From an uncultured Bacteroidia bacterium (GTDB lineage Bacteria; Bacteroidota; Bacteroidia; Bacteroidales; F082), in the NCBI GenBank assembly GCA_902799345.1, contig CADBZW010000010.1, positions 42,397 through 106,396 of the forward strand: a stretch of 64,000 bases of DNA, in the 5' to 3' direction. The notes beneath the pieces were generated by a model. That model worked only from the letters and a program-made list of their open reading frames with translations. It was not told the origin of the DNA and did not search any database. A program made the translations under genes and the position numbers. Positions 7,471 to 15,171 of this stretch are shown here, piece by piece. How positions within the stretch are numbered: position 1 is the first letter of the stretch; each line of letters starts with the position of its first letter.

Positions 7471-8606
7471 GAATCGAAATCAACCACACCTGCGAGGACT
7501 TCACCAGCTACAGGGCAGAGCGCGTGAAATCCCTATTCAACGCCGAAACGGGCTACCAATGGAAGCACACGGCAGAACTGCCCATCGAGAACATGGACTG
7601 GCAAATCGGCCTCATCGTCGGAAGGTCGGGAAGCGGGAAAAGCAGCATTGGAAAAGCGATGTTCCCCGGTGTTCCGCTCTATGACCTTTATGCCGGATGG
7701 CATGAAGACCGTCCCATCATCGACGACATTTGTCCCGATGGTGACTTTGACGCGGTGACGGGCGCACTGTCAGCCGTCGGCCTTGGCGATGTACCGGCAT
7801 GGCTGCGACCGTTCAAGGTGCTTTCAAACGGCGAACAATTCAGGGCCGGTCTCGCCCGTCTCGTTTGCGACAAGCCTGAAATCGCCGTCGTGGACGAGTT
7901 TACCAGCGTAATTGACCGCCAGATTGCCAAGATAGGCGCGGCGGCCTTTGCGAAGAGTTGGCGGCGTGGAAAAGGCAAAATCGTCCTTCTTACTCCGCAC
8001 TTCGATGTGATTGAATGGTTGCAGCCCGATTGGGTGTACAACACAAACGAGGCGCGGTTCTACACCCGCGACTGCCTTCGGCAAAGGCCACAAATCGAAC
8101 TCTCAATTTACAGAGTTCCGGGAACGAAATGGGGTTATTTTAAGCCACATTACTATTTAGATCTGCCCATGCCCATCGCGGCCCAGTATTTCATCTGCTT
8201 TGCCGGTGACGAGCCTGTGGCACACCTTGCCGTTTGCCCGATGTTTCAGGGTGGACACTACCGGGCCACGCGCCTCGTGGTCATGCCGGAGTGGCAGGGC
8301 ATTGGCGTTGGCACGGCCTTCCTGAATGAGGTTTGCAGGCTTCATCTTGATGGCCAGGGACGGTGTGGGCGAAAGTACACCACATTGTTCCACACCTCGC
8401 ATCCGCAACTCTGCCGTGCGCTCAGGAAGTCGCCCAAATGGGTGCAGGTCAGTGGTGCGCTGAAGTTCGCCGACAAAAGCAAGTCCATCAAGACACTCAG
8501 CCGGTCGGCTATCAATGGCGGCATGAAACACGGAAGCGGTGGCTTTGGCGGCCATTTCAGGGCGGTACAAGGATTTGAATATATAGGAGACCAGGAACTA
8601 TGTTAG
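7467..8606 (+). CDS. ABC-type ATPase fused to GNAT acetyltransferase domain
   Basis: The 379-residue protein joins two enzymes. Residues 45-205 form an ABC ATPase: Walker A GRSGSGKSS (52-60), signature LSNGEQFRAGLAR (119-131), Walker B ending VVDEF (141-145) and H-loop His178. Residues 215-379 form a GNAT domain with motif A around RLVVMPEWQGIGVG (269-282), whose Gln-Gly-Ile-Gly-Val-Gly binds acyl-CoA in the family. There are no membrane segments, so it is not a transporter. The architecture matches proteins grouped as ABC-type ATPase fused to an acetyltransferase domain (COG2401, from memory). It overlaps genes on both sides, marking one operon. At this prophage position Mu carries mom, itself a GNAT-fold DNA modifier; a base-modification role is therefore inferred, not shown. 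Confidence 0.85.
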   Translation: MRIEINHTCEDFTSYRAERVKSLFNAETGYQWKHTAELPIENMDWQIGLIVGRSGSGKSSIGKAMFPGVPLYDLYAGWHEDRPIIDDICPDGDFDAVTGALSAVGLGDVPAWLRPFKVLSNGEQFRAGLARLVCDKPEIAVVDEFTSVIDRQIAKIGAAAFAKSWRRGKGKIVLLTPHFDVIEWLQPDWVYNTNEARFYTRDCLRQRPQIELSIYRVPGTKWGYFKPHYYLDLPMPIAAQYFICFAGDEPVAHLAVCPMFQGGHYRATRLVVMPEWQGIGVGTAFLNEVCRLHLDGQGRCGRKYTTLFHTSHPQLCRALRKSPKWVQVSGALKFADKSKSIKTLSRSAINGGMKHGSGGFGGHFRAVQGFEYIGDQELC

Positions 8607-9109
8607 TGAGGATATTAGGACAGACAACAACGCAGGCATATATCGCCGCAAAAGAGGTCGTAGAAAGATGCGGCTGCACGGTGTTCCATGATTCGATGGA
8701 GTATCTGCCGGACATGGAGATAGACCTGAACATCGCGCCGTTGCTGACGGAGAAGATCCCGACCGATGTAATCAAGGAGCCTCGCTTAGGCACGCTCATC
8801 TTTCATCCGTCACCGCTGCCGTATGGACGCGGTGCGGCATCCATCAAATGGGCCTACAAAAGGAATGAAGCCGTGACCGCCGCGACATGGTTCTGGGCTG
8901 ATGATGGCCTTGACACGGGCAATATCTGTGAGCAGGAAATCGTCAAAATAGACCACACCGTCAAGCCGCGACAATTCTACGAGCGCGACATAATTCCAGC
9001 CCTTTGTCGAACGCTTGAACGCTGTTTAAGCAGCCTTCGAATAGGTCTTAAACGCGAGATAAAGCAGCAGGGCAAATACGCCACATTCGACAGGAAAGAG
9101 GGCTTATAA
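8600..9109 (+). CDS. Formyltransferase-family protein (10-formyl-THF hydrolase-domain-like)
   Basis: The 169-residue protein carries the formyltransferase core: FHPSPLPYGRG (68-78) and FWADDGLDTGNI (98-109), the usual His and Asp elements. It resembles the hydrolase domain of 10-formyltetrahydrofolate dehydrogenase more than Fmt or PurN. The Asn two residues before the catalytic His is replaced by Ile67, with His69 and Asp105 kept; as I recall, the dehydrogenase hydrolase domain also has Ile there. It is shorter than the usual 190-310 residues. It overlaps the ABC-GNAT gene by seven bases and ends at a strong terminator. It may supply or transfer a one-carbon group for the same modification. 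Confidence 0.8.
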   Translation: MLVRILGQTTTQAYIAAKEVVERCGCTVFHDSMEYLPDMEIDLNIAPLLTEKIPTDVIKEPRLGTLIFHPSPLPYGRGAASIKWAYKRNEAVTAATWFWADDGLDTGNICEQEIVKIDHTVKPRQFYERDIIPALCRTLERCLSSLRIGLKREIKQQGKYATFDRKEGL

Positions 9110-9112
9110 GCG

Positions 9113-9151
9113 AAGTGGGCGCACCGGGGAAAATCCGACGCGCCCACTTTT
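9113..9151 (+). terminator. Rho-independent-type terminator of the ABC-GNAT cassette
   Basis: AAGTGGGCGC at 9113-9122 pairs perfectly with GCGCCCACTT at 9140-9149, with a 17-base loop followed by TT. It lies four bases after the formyltransferase stop and closes the cassette. Confidence 0.8.
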
Positions 9152-9160
9152 GGAAAAAAT

Positions 9161-9197
9161 TGTACGATTCATTTTAGAAATGTGTACAATTCGTTTT
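9161..9197 (+). repeat. Two direct repeats 22 bp apart, candidate transposase sites at prophage right end
   Basis: TGTACGATTCATTTT (9161-9175) and TGTACAATTCGTTTT (9183-9197) agree at 13 of 15 positions, and their starts are exactly 22 bp apart, two helical turns. They sit beyond the last prophage gene and before the host-like toxin-antitoxin pair. Mu carries adjacent directly repeated 22-bp transposase sites at its right end, so these may be the equivalent here. The exact end cannot be fixed without the left end. Confidence 0.5.
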
Positions 9198-9202
9198 TGC
9201 GA

Positions 9203-9475
9203 TTATATACGCTCTTCAATACTTGCTGAATCAATGTCAAATTGCGTTTGCAAGTTCATCCAAACCTCTGCAGGAATACCCATAGCTTTTTCTAATGCCA
9301 TGGCTACGGAAAGCGAAACTGAGCGTTTCCCATTGATGGTTTCGCTAAGGACAGAAGGTTTGATGCCAGTCAATTCCGACAATTGTTTCTGCGTCATGTT
9401 TCGCTCTTTCAGTTCATCCTTAATCATTTCTCCAGGATGAGTCGCAATAAAAGGGGTTATTCTATTATTATTCAT
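9203..9475 (-). CDS. higA: HigA-type antitoxin, XRE helix-turn-helix
   Basis: The 90-residue protein opens with the HigA signature Phe-Ile-Ala-Thr-His-Pro-Gly-Glu (9-16). It continues with a helix-turn-helix of the form TQKQLSELTGIKPSVLSE and a region Ala-Met-Gly-Ile-Pro-Ala-Glu-Val-Trp-Met-Asn-Leu-Gln typical of this antitoxin. It neutralises HigB and represses the operon. It is the second gene, overlapping the toxin gene by eight bases, the usual toxin-first higBA order. Its 3' end lies a few bases from the suspected prophage end, so the last residues may have been altered by the insertion. Confidence 0.88.
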   Translation of the reverse strand: MNNNRITPFIATHPGEMIKDELKERNMTQKQLSELTGIKPSVLSETINGKRSVSLSVAMALEKAMGIPAEVWMNLQTQFDIDSASIEERI

Positions 9476-9785
9476 AATGCTTTGATATTTCGATTATTAA
9501 TGCGTTAACAACGATTCCATTTCCATCAGGCGAACTCCCAAAATGCAATCTGTACTGGGTATTAATCCACACCACTTCCACACCTTTCAGGTCTCCTTTC
9601 TTTTTCTCATAATGCAGCGACTTAATCAAATACAAATCCTCAACACGTGTCGCGGCTTTAATATAATTTACCGTTTTGACGTATTGCTTCACTACATCTA
9701 AAGGCAACTTCTTGTATTTTCGTTCTTTAGTTGAACCTGTCGTGTATAGTTCTTCTAATGCATTATCGTCAAATGATATGTTCAT
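9468..9785 (-). CDS. higB: HigB-type toxin, RelE superfamily
   Basis: The 105-residue protein is basic and has the RelE/HigB layout: an N-terminal helical part, then paired strands with Leu-Tyr-Leu-Ile-Lys-Ser-Leu-His-Tyr-Glu (about 52-61), Val-Val-Trp-Ile-Asn and Tyr-Arg-Leu-His-Phe (about 71-82), and a final helix with Ile-Glu-Ile-Ser-Lys-His-Tyr. HigB toxins are ribosome-dependent mRNA interferases. It is the promoter-proximal gene of the higBA operon. Short length and strong partner context make the call good even though catalytic residues vary in the family. Confidence 0.85.
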   Translation of the reverse strand: MNISFDDNALEELYTTGSTKERKYKKLPLDVVKQYVKTVNYIKAATRVEDLYLIKSLHYEKKKGDLKGVEVVWINTQYRLHFGSSPDGNGIVVNALIIEISKHYE

Positions 9786-9872
9786 TTATTCCAATATTAC
9801 ACGGCAAAAATAAAACTATTTTGCGAATAATTATCAAATTTGCGAATTTTTTCTTCGTATAAAGTATTATTG

Positions 9873-9880
9873 TACTTTTG
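9873..9880 (+). promoter_or_regulatory. -7 promoter box (TACTTTTG) for the MATE gene
   Basis: TACTTTTG fits TAnnTTTG and lies 24 bases before the ATG at 9904, the usual spacing in this window. The upstream -33 TTTG element is weak. Confidence 0.6.
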
Positions 9881-9903
9881 CATCCGCAAAAACAAAAACT
9901 CAA

Positions 9904-11223
9904 ATGCCCCAAAACTCGCTCAACCGCTCCATCCTGAAGCTCGCCATCCCCAACATCGTCAGCAACATCACCGTGCCGCTGCTGGGCTTCGTCGACATGA
10001 TGCTGATGGGGCACCAGGACAGCATCGCCTACATCGGGGCCATCGGCTTAGGTGGCACCATCTTCAGCGTAATGTATTCCATCTTCAGCTTCATGCGGGC
10101 GGGCACGACGGGCTTCACGGCACAGGCCTTCGGCGCCAACGACCGCACTGAAATCGCCTACTCGCTCTACCGCGCACTCTGCATTGCGCTGATTGCCACC
10201 GCTTTGGTACTTTCGTTGCAAAAAGCAGTGGAATGGCTCAGCATGAAGTTGCTCAACGGCAGCGAAGAGGTGCTGGCCTACACCGCCACCTATTTCCACG
10301 TCCGCATCTGGGCCGCGCCAGCGGTGCTTTGCCTCTATGCCTTCAACGGATGGTTCATCGGAATGCAAAATACCACCATCCCCATGGTCATCGCCATCCT
10401 GATCAACGTGGTGAACATCGTGTTGAGCATCGTTTTCGTCAACGCCATGGGCATGGGCGTGAGTGGCGTGGCCTTGGGCACCGTCATCGCGCAGTACTGC
10501 GGCTTGATTACTGCCATCGTCTTCCTGTTCGCCAAGTTCCGCTATCATCTCATCCCCATTCGACGGGTCATCCTTTTGCAGACAGACAAACTGAAGCGTT
10601 TCTTCAAGGTCAACGCCGACTTCATGATTCGCAGCATCCTCTTGGTGCTGAGCATCGCCTATTTCAACAACCAATCGGCCAAGCTCGGCGACGACATGCT
10701 AGCCGTCAACATGATATTGATGCAGTTCTTCTACATCTTCTCCTACTTCACCGACGGCTTTGCCTACGCAGGTGAGGCTTTGGTGGGGCGTTTCACGGGT
10801 GCACACGACAACAAGCAACTCCACCAAACCGTGAAACTATTATTCATTTGGGGCTTCTTGATTGCCTTGCCTTTCACGGTGCTCTATGCCCTCTTCCCCG
10901 ACTGGTTCATCGGCCTCGTCAGCGACCAACCTGACATCATCCCTATGGCAAAACCCTACCATATCTATCTGGCACTCATTCCTTTAATCACCTTTGCGGC
11001 TTTCCTTTGGGACGGCGTCTACATCGGCGCCACCGCATCGCGAGCCATCCGCAACACGATGCTTATTTCTGCTGTCGGCGTGTTTTTGCCCGCCTCCTTG
11101 TTATTAATGCCCCACTTCGGCAACCACGGCCTTTGGATTGCTTTTTTGATGTTTATGGTGGCACGTGGCCTTTCCATGACCTTGATGGCGAAAAAGGCGG
11201 TGTTTTTTGGAAACAAATCTTAA
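9904..11223 (+). CDS. MATE family efflux transporter
   Basis: The 439-residue protein has about 12 hydrophobic segments in two similar halves. The MATE start pattern is clear: Leu-Lys-Leu-Ala-Ile-Pro-Asn-Ile-Val-Ser-Asn (10-20), then Leu-Leu-Gly-Phe-Val-Asp-Met-Met-Leu-Met-Gly (27-37). It falls in the DinF-like branch by length and by the Val-Asp-x-x-Leu-x-Gly motif. Such pumps use a Na+ or H+ gradient to export cationic drugs or metabolites; the substrate cannot be told from sequence. It is a single transcription unit with its own promoter and a hairpin terminator at 11308. Confidence 0.9.
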   Translation: MPQNSLNRSILKLAIPNIVSNITVPLLGFVDMMLMGHQDSIAYIGAIGLGGTIFSVMYSIFSFMRAGTTGFTAQAFGANDRTEIAYSLYRALCIALIATALVLSLQKAVEWLSMKLLNGSEEVLAYTATYFHVRIWAAPAVLCLYAFNGWFIGMQNTTIPMVIAILINVVNIVLSIVFVNAMGMGVSGVALGTVIAQYCGLITAIVFLFAKFRYHLIPIRRVILLQTDKLKRFFKVNADFMIRSILLVLSIAYFNNQSAKLGDDMLAVNMILMQFFYIFSYFTDGFAYAGEALVGRFTGAHDNKQLHQTVKLLFIWGFLIALPFTVLYALFPDWFIGLVSDQPDIIPMAKPYHIYLALIPLITFAAFLWDGVYIGATASRAIRNTMLISAVGVFLPASLLLMPHFGNHGLWIAFLMFMVARGLSMTLMAKKAVFFGNKS

Positions 11224-11307
11224 ACAAATCTAATATAAATCTTTTTCTCTGCTTTGCACTAGCCCTTGTGGGGTTTCTGACAGATCGCAATCCGTCGCAA
11301 TGAACCT

Positions 11308-11332
11308 GCGGATTTGTAATCCGCGTTTTTTT
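11308..11332 (+). terminator. Terminator after the MATE gene
   Basis: GCGGATT-TGT-AATCCGC forms a perfect 7-bp stem followed by a run of seven T. It lies about 85 bases after the MATE stop and directly before the next promoter. Confidence 0.7.
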
Positions 11333-11334
11333 CC

Positions 11335-11342
11335 TATCTTTG
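11335..11342 (+). promoter_or_regulatory. -7 promoter box (TATCTTTG) for the DUF2461 gene
   Basis: A perfect TATCTTTG box ends 20 bases before the ATG at 11362. It probably also serves the DUF2130 gene downstream. Confidence 0.7.
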
Positions 11343-11361
11343 CACCAAATCTGAAACTCCT

Positions 11362-12027
11362 ATGGAAGAAATCCTCACTTTTCTCGACGACGTCCTACAT
11401 AACAACAACCGCCCGTGGTTCCAAGAGCATAAAAACGAATATATCAAGGCTCAGGCCAACTTCAACGCCTTGGCCGAGCAGATCATTGCTGGCGTGCAGA
11501 AATTTGACGACAACTGCAAAGGCCTGACTTTGAAAGACTGCACCTACCGTTTCTACCGCGACACCCGTTTCTCGCCCGACAAACGGCCTTACAAGACCCA
11601 TTTCGGTGTGTTCGTCTGTCCCGAAGGCAAGAAGTCGATGCTGAGCGGCTATTATTTCCACATCCAGGCCAAGGAGTCGGAATACCTGTCGGGCAACATG
11701 CTCTGCACGGGGATGTACATGCCCGACACGACCATGCTGAAGACCATCCGCGACGAGATCCTCTTCAACGGCGAGCCGTTGGTGGAAGCCATCGCCAAAG
11801 CCAAAGGATTTGACTTGGACACCAGCCACGCCATGAAGCGCGTGCCCAACGGCTATCCCAAAGACCATCCGCAAGCCGAGCTTTTCAAACAGCGCGACTG
11901 GCTAGTGGTGCAAGACCTCCCCGAGAAGCGCCTCTTCGACCCACATCTGGTCGACTGGGCGCTAAGTGAGTTCGAGAAGACCAAGGACTTCTGCCAGTGG
12001 CTGAATCGGACGGTGAGAGGGGAATAA
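11362..12027 (+). CDS. DUF2461 family protein
   Basis: The 221-residue soluble protein fits the DUF2461 family (TIGR02453-type). It has an N-terminal Phe-Leu-x-x-Leu-x-x-Asn-Asn-x-Arg-Pro-Trp-Phe motif, a [19 protein letters not shown] block (about 64-82) that is the family hallmark, and a Gly-Tyr-Tyr-Phe-His-Ile segment. The function of the family is not known. The next gene begins 20 bases downstream on the same strand, so the two probably share a transcript. Confidence 0.85.
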   Translation: MEEILTFLDDVLHNNNRPWFQEHKNEYIKAQANFNALAEQIIAGVQKFDDNCKGLTLKDCTYRFYRDTRFSPDKRPYKTHFGVFVCPEGKKSMLSGYYFHIQAKESEYLSGNMLCTGMYMPDTTMLKTIRDEILFNGEPLVEAIAKAKGFDLDTSHAMKRVPNGYPKDHPQAELFKQRDWLVVQDLPEKRLFDPHLVDWALSEFEKTKDFCQWLNRTVRGE

Positions 12028-12047
12028 AAACAAAAAAACATAAAGCT

Positions 12048-13376
12048 ATGAGAGAACTGAAATGCCCAAAATGCGGAAGCGTCTTTTCGGTTGACGAAGC
12101 CGATTATGCATCCATTGTCAATCAAGTGAAGAACGCCGAGTTTGCTATAGAGGTGAATCGTCGATTACAAGAGTTACACCAACAACATCTAGCCGAACAG
12201 CAAACAGCAGAAGCCAAGTTGGAGAAAAACTATCTGATGGAACTTGGCAAAAAAGATCAGGACTTGAACCGTAAGGAGTTGGAAATCGCCCAACTCAAAA
12301 AAGACTTGCAAAACATCGGGCAGCAAAAGAAATCGGAGCTGGATTTGGCCCTGGCCGAAAAAGACAAGACCATCAACGAGTTGCGGTCACAGATAGCACA
12401 AAACTCCAATCAGCAGCAGCTGGCAGTCATGGAGGTGCGACAAAAAGCACAAAACTACCTGACCCAAAAAGAGGTAGAAATCACCCAACTGAAGTCGGAG
12501 GTGCAGGCACAAAAGATGGAAACGGAGTCAAAAATGGCTGTGCTGAAAGAGCAGTATGAAGGAAAGCTGAAAAACGCACAAGACCAGTTGGATTACTACA
12601 AGGACCTGAAAACCAAGATGTCGACAAAAATGGTGGGCGAGACCCTAGAGATACACTGCAGCACCGAATTCAACCGCGTGCGCCCGCTCTTCCCCAACGC
12701 CTATTTTGAGAAAGACAACGATGCATCAAGTGGAAGCAAGGGCGACTTCATCTTCCGCGACTACGAAGACGGCATCGAATACGTCTCTATCATGTTTGAG
12801 ATGAAAAACGAGATGGACGAAACCTCCACCAAACACAAAAACGAGGATTTCCTTAAGAAACTTGATGCCGACCGTAACACCAAGAAATGCGAGTTCGCCG
12901 TGCTCGTCAGCCTACTCGAACCAGAGAGCGAACTCTACAACACTGGTATCGTTGACATGTCGCACCGTTATCCAAAGATGTATGTCATTCGTCCACAGTT
13001 CTTTATACCGCTCATCACCTTATTGGTACAGACCTCGAAAAAGAGCCTCGACTACAAACGTCAATTGGCTATAGCCCAAAGCCAATCGCTCGACGTGACT
13101 AAATTTGAACAACAGCTACTGGATTTCAAAGACAAATTTGGCAGAAACTACCGCCTTGCCAGTGAGAAATTCCAAAAAGCTATTGAAGAAATCGACAAAT
13201 CCATCGACCATCTCCAAAAAATCAAGGAGGCTTTGATTGGGTCGGAGAACAACCTGCGTTTGGCCAACGACAAGGCCGAAGACCTCACCATCAAGAAACT
13301 GACTTACAACAACCCGACCATGAAGGCCAAATTCGAAGAAGCCCGTCAACGGAACCGCGACGAGCTTCTTGATTGA
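12048..13376 (+). CDS. DUF2130 family protein, coiled-coil with nuclease-like domain
   Basis: I choose ATG 12048, which gives [10 protein letters not shown] and avoids overlap with the preceding gene; the product has 442 residues. A small N-terminal Cys-Pro-x-Cys-Gly knuckle is followed by a long charged coiled coil (about 20-195). The globular domain typical of DUF2130 comes next, including Gly-Asp-Phe-Ile-Phe-Arg and Phe-Glu-Met-Lys-Asn-Glu (about 235-262). The Asp plus Glu-x-Lys arrangement is reminiscent of PD-(D/E)xK nucleases; that link is my inference. A second coiled coil follows. The role is unknown. Confidence 0.82.
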   Translation: MRELKCPKCGSVFSVDEADYASIVNQVKNAEFAIEVNRRLQELHQQHLAEQQTAEAKLEKNYLMELGKKDQDLNRKELEIAQLKKDLQNIGQQKKSELDLALAEKDKTINELRSQIAQNSNQQQLAVMEVRQKAQNYLTQKEVEITQLKSEVQAQKMETESKMAVLKEQYEGKLKNAQDQLDYYKDLKTKMSTKMVGETLEIHCSTEFNRVRPLFPNAYFEKDNDASSGSKGDFIFRDYEDGIEYVSIMFEMKNEMDETSTKHKNEDFLKKLDADRNTKKCEFAVLVSLLEPESELYNTGIVDMSHRYPKMYVIRPQFFIPLITLLVQTSKKSLDYKRQLAIAQSQSLDVTKFEQQLLDFKDKFGRNYRLASEKFQKAIEEIDKSIDHLQKIKEALIGSENNLRLANDKAEDLTIKKLTYNNPTMKAKFEEARQRNRDELLD

Positions 13377-13393
13377 CCAATAAAGTCTGAATC

Positions 13394-14425
13394 TCACGCC
13401 AGCTCAAACTGCTCGAGGAACTTCATGTCGTTCTCGAAGAACAGGCGCAGGTCGTTGATGCCGTATTTCAGCATGGCGATGCGTTCCACGCCCATGCCGA
13501 AGGCGAAGCCCGTGTATTTCTCCGGGTCGATGCCACTGGCGATGAGGATGTTGGGGTCGCACATGCCGCAGCCCAAAATCTCAACCCAACCTGTGTGCTT
13601 GCAGATATTGCAACCCTTGCCACCGCAGATGTTGCATGAGATGTCCATCTCTGCCGAGGTCTCGGTGAAGGGGAAATAGGACGGACGGAAACGCACCTTG
13701 GTGCCCTCGCCAAAGAACTCCTGCACGAAGTGATACAAGGTCTGCTTCAAGTCGGCGAAAGAGACGCCTTCATCGATATACAAGCCCTCAATCTGATGGA
13801 AGATGCAGTGGGCACGGGCCGAGATGGCTTCGTTGCGGAACACGCGACCAGGGGCGATGATGCGGATGGGCGGCTGGTGGGTCTCCATCACGCGGACCTG
13901 CACGCTCGAGGTGTGGGTGCGCAGCAGCACATCCGATGCCTTGTTGACGTTGGGTTCCTTGCTGATGAAGAAGGTGTCCTGCATGTCGCGGGCGGGATGG
14001 TCGAGCGGGAAGTTCAAGGCCGAGAACACATGGTAGTCGTCCTCAATCTCGGGACCTTCGGCGATGGTGAAGCCGAGGTGCGAGAAGATCTCGTTGATGT
14101 CGCGGCGCACGATGGACAGCGGGTGACGGGCACCCTTCATGTCGGCGGCGGGCATGCTCATGTCGAAGCCGGCATCGTTGCTATGCTGGCTCTCGAACTT
14201 TTGCAATTGCTCTTCCACTTTGTCCTGCACGGTGTTTTTCAACTCGTTGAGCTTCATGCCCATCTCTTTGCGAAGTTCAGGGGCCACGGTTTTGAAGTCG
14301 GCGAACAAAGCAGGGATGACGCCTTTCTTGCTCAGATAGGTGATGCGGAAATTCTCCAAAGCCTCTTTGCTGTCGGCCTGGAAGTCACGCACCTGGGATA
14401 ATATCTCTTCTACTTTTTCTTTCAT
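13394..14425 (-). CDS. pheS: Phenylalanine--tRNA ligase alpha subunit
   Basis: The 343-residue protein is PheS, catalytic subunit of the heterotetrameric phenylalanyl-tRNA synthetase that charges tRNA-Phe in the cytoplasm. Class II motif 2 lies around Phe-Arg-Asn-Glu-Ala (196-201), and motif 3 is GMGVERIAMLKYGINDLR near the C-terminus. The substrate-binding His-Gln-Ile-Glu-Gly sequence and a zinc-type Cys-x2-Cys cluster are also seen. Length is normal for a bacterial PheS. The beta subunit gene is not adjacent, as in many Bacteroidota. It converges with the DUF2130 gene, 17 bases apart. Confidence 0.96.
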   Translation of the reverse strand: MKEKVEEILSQVRDFQADSKEALENFRITYLSKKGVIPALFADFKTVAPELRKEMGMKLNELKNTVQDKVEEQLQKFESQHSNDAGFDMSMPAADMKGARHPLSIVRRDINEIFSHLGFTIAEGPEIEDDYHVFSALNFPLDHPARDMQDTFFISKEPNVNKASDVLLRTHTSSVQVRVMETHQPPIRIIAPGRVFRNEAISARAHCIFHQIEGLYIDEGVSFADLKQTLYHFVQEFFGEGTKVRFRPSYFPFTETSAEMDISCNICGGKGCNICKHTGWVEILGCGMCDPNILIASGIDPEKYTGFAFGMGVERIAMLKYGINDLRLFFENDMKFLEQFELA

Positions 14426-14444
14426 TGGAGTATTTTTTTGCTTT

Positions 14445-14514
14445 CAGCTATTAGCCATCAGCTATCAGCTTCGGTTTGACTAAGCTGAATGCTGATGGCT
14501 GACGGCTGACAGCT
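14445..14514. repeat. Imperfect palindromic repeat between the cyclophilin gene and pheS
   Basis: An arm containing TTAGCCATCAGC (14450-14462) faces an arm containing GCTGATGGCTGA about 20 bases later. Around 21 of 27 bases pair, with a short loop CGGTTTGACT. It resembles the dispersed palindromes common in Bacteroidota intergenic regions and may also terminate or process transcripts here. Confidence 0.55.
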
Positions 14515-14516
14515 CT

Positions 14517-15152
14517 TTATTTTTCAATCGTAACGGAAATGATAGTCACGGGCTCTACGGGCACATCCATGTAACCGGTCTTCACAGCGGCGATCTTGTC
14601 GACGATGTCCAAGCCCTCGGTCACTTCGCCGAACACGGTGTAGTCGCCATCGAGATGGGGCGTGCCACCCACGGTCTTATAGGCCTGACGCTGACGGGCG
14701 TTGAACACCTTGCCCATGCGGCTCTCAAACATGTCCAAGGTACGGTCGTCGTACACCTTGCCTTGCACGATGTAGAACTGCGATCCGCTGGAGGCCTTCT
14801 GGGGGTTCACCTGGTCGCCTTGGCGAGCTGCACAAAGCGCACCTTTTTTGTGGAAGTGGTTGTCCTTGATTTCAGCGGGGACTCTATAGCCCGGGTCGAG
14901 GCGACCGTCTTTGTTTTGTCCGCCTTGAATCATAAAGTCCTTGATGACACGATGGAACGGCGAGCCGTTGTACCAGCCTTGGTTCACCAGTTTGACGAAG
15001 TTGTCGCGGTGCTGCGGCGTGTCGTTGTACAATTTAGCTTTTATGGTTCCCATGCTGGTCTTGATGACCACTACGGTTTCCTTCTCGGTGGCTTTCTGTG
15101 CCTGGCAGGTCAGACCGACCAAAACCAAAGCAGCGATAATCAGTTTTTTCAT
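14517..15152 (-). CDS. Peptidylprolyl isomerase, cyclophilin type, exported
   Basis: The preferred start is ATG 15152, giving 211 residues with a signal peptide (Met-Lys-Lys-Leu-Ile-Ile-Ala-Ala-Leu ... Cys-Gln-Ala-Gln). A start at 15179 would overlap the upstream gene by eight bases. The cyclophilin core includes Phe-His-Arg-Val-Ile-Lys-Asp-Phe-Met-Ile-Gln-Gly-Gly, with the catalytic Arg, and the Ser-Gly-Ser-Gln-Phe-Tyr-Ile sequence. It catalyses cis-trans isomerisation of prolyl bonds, here in the periplasm. It is likely cotranscribed with the DUF4270 gene upstream. Confidence 0.93.
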   Translation of the reverse strand: MKKLIIAALVLVGLTCQAQKATEKETVVVIKTSMGTIKAKLYNDTPQHRDNFVKLVNQGWYNGSPFHRVIKDFMIQGGQNKDGRLDPGYRVPAEIKDNHFHKKGALCAARQGDQVNPQKASSGSQFYIVQGKVYDDRTLDMFESRMGKVFNARQRQAYKTVGGTPHLDGDYTVFGEVTEGLDIVDKIAAVKTGYMDVPVEPVTIISVTIEK

Positions 15153-15171
15153 TCTATTTATGTTTTGTTGT

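Noticed and set aside
7467-8606. ABC transporter ATPase reading of the fusion gene
   Set aside because: There are no membrane subunits nearby and the second half is clearly a GNAT domain, so transport is unlikely.
9113-9205. tRNA gene as phage attachment site at the right end
   Set aside because: No cloverleaf or T-loop sequence is present; the structure here is a terminator followed by direct repeats.
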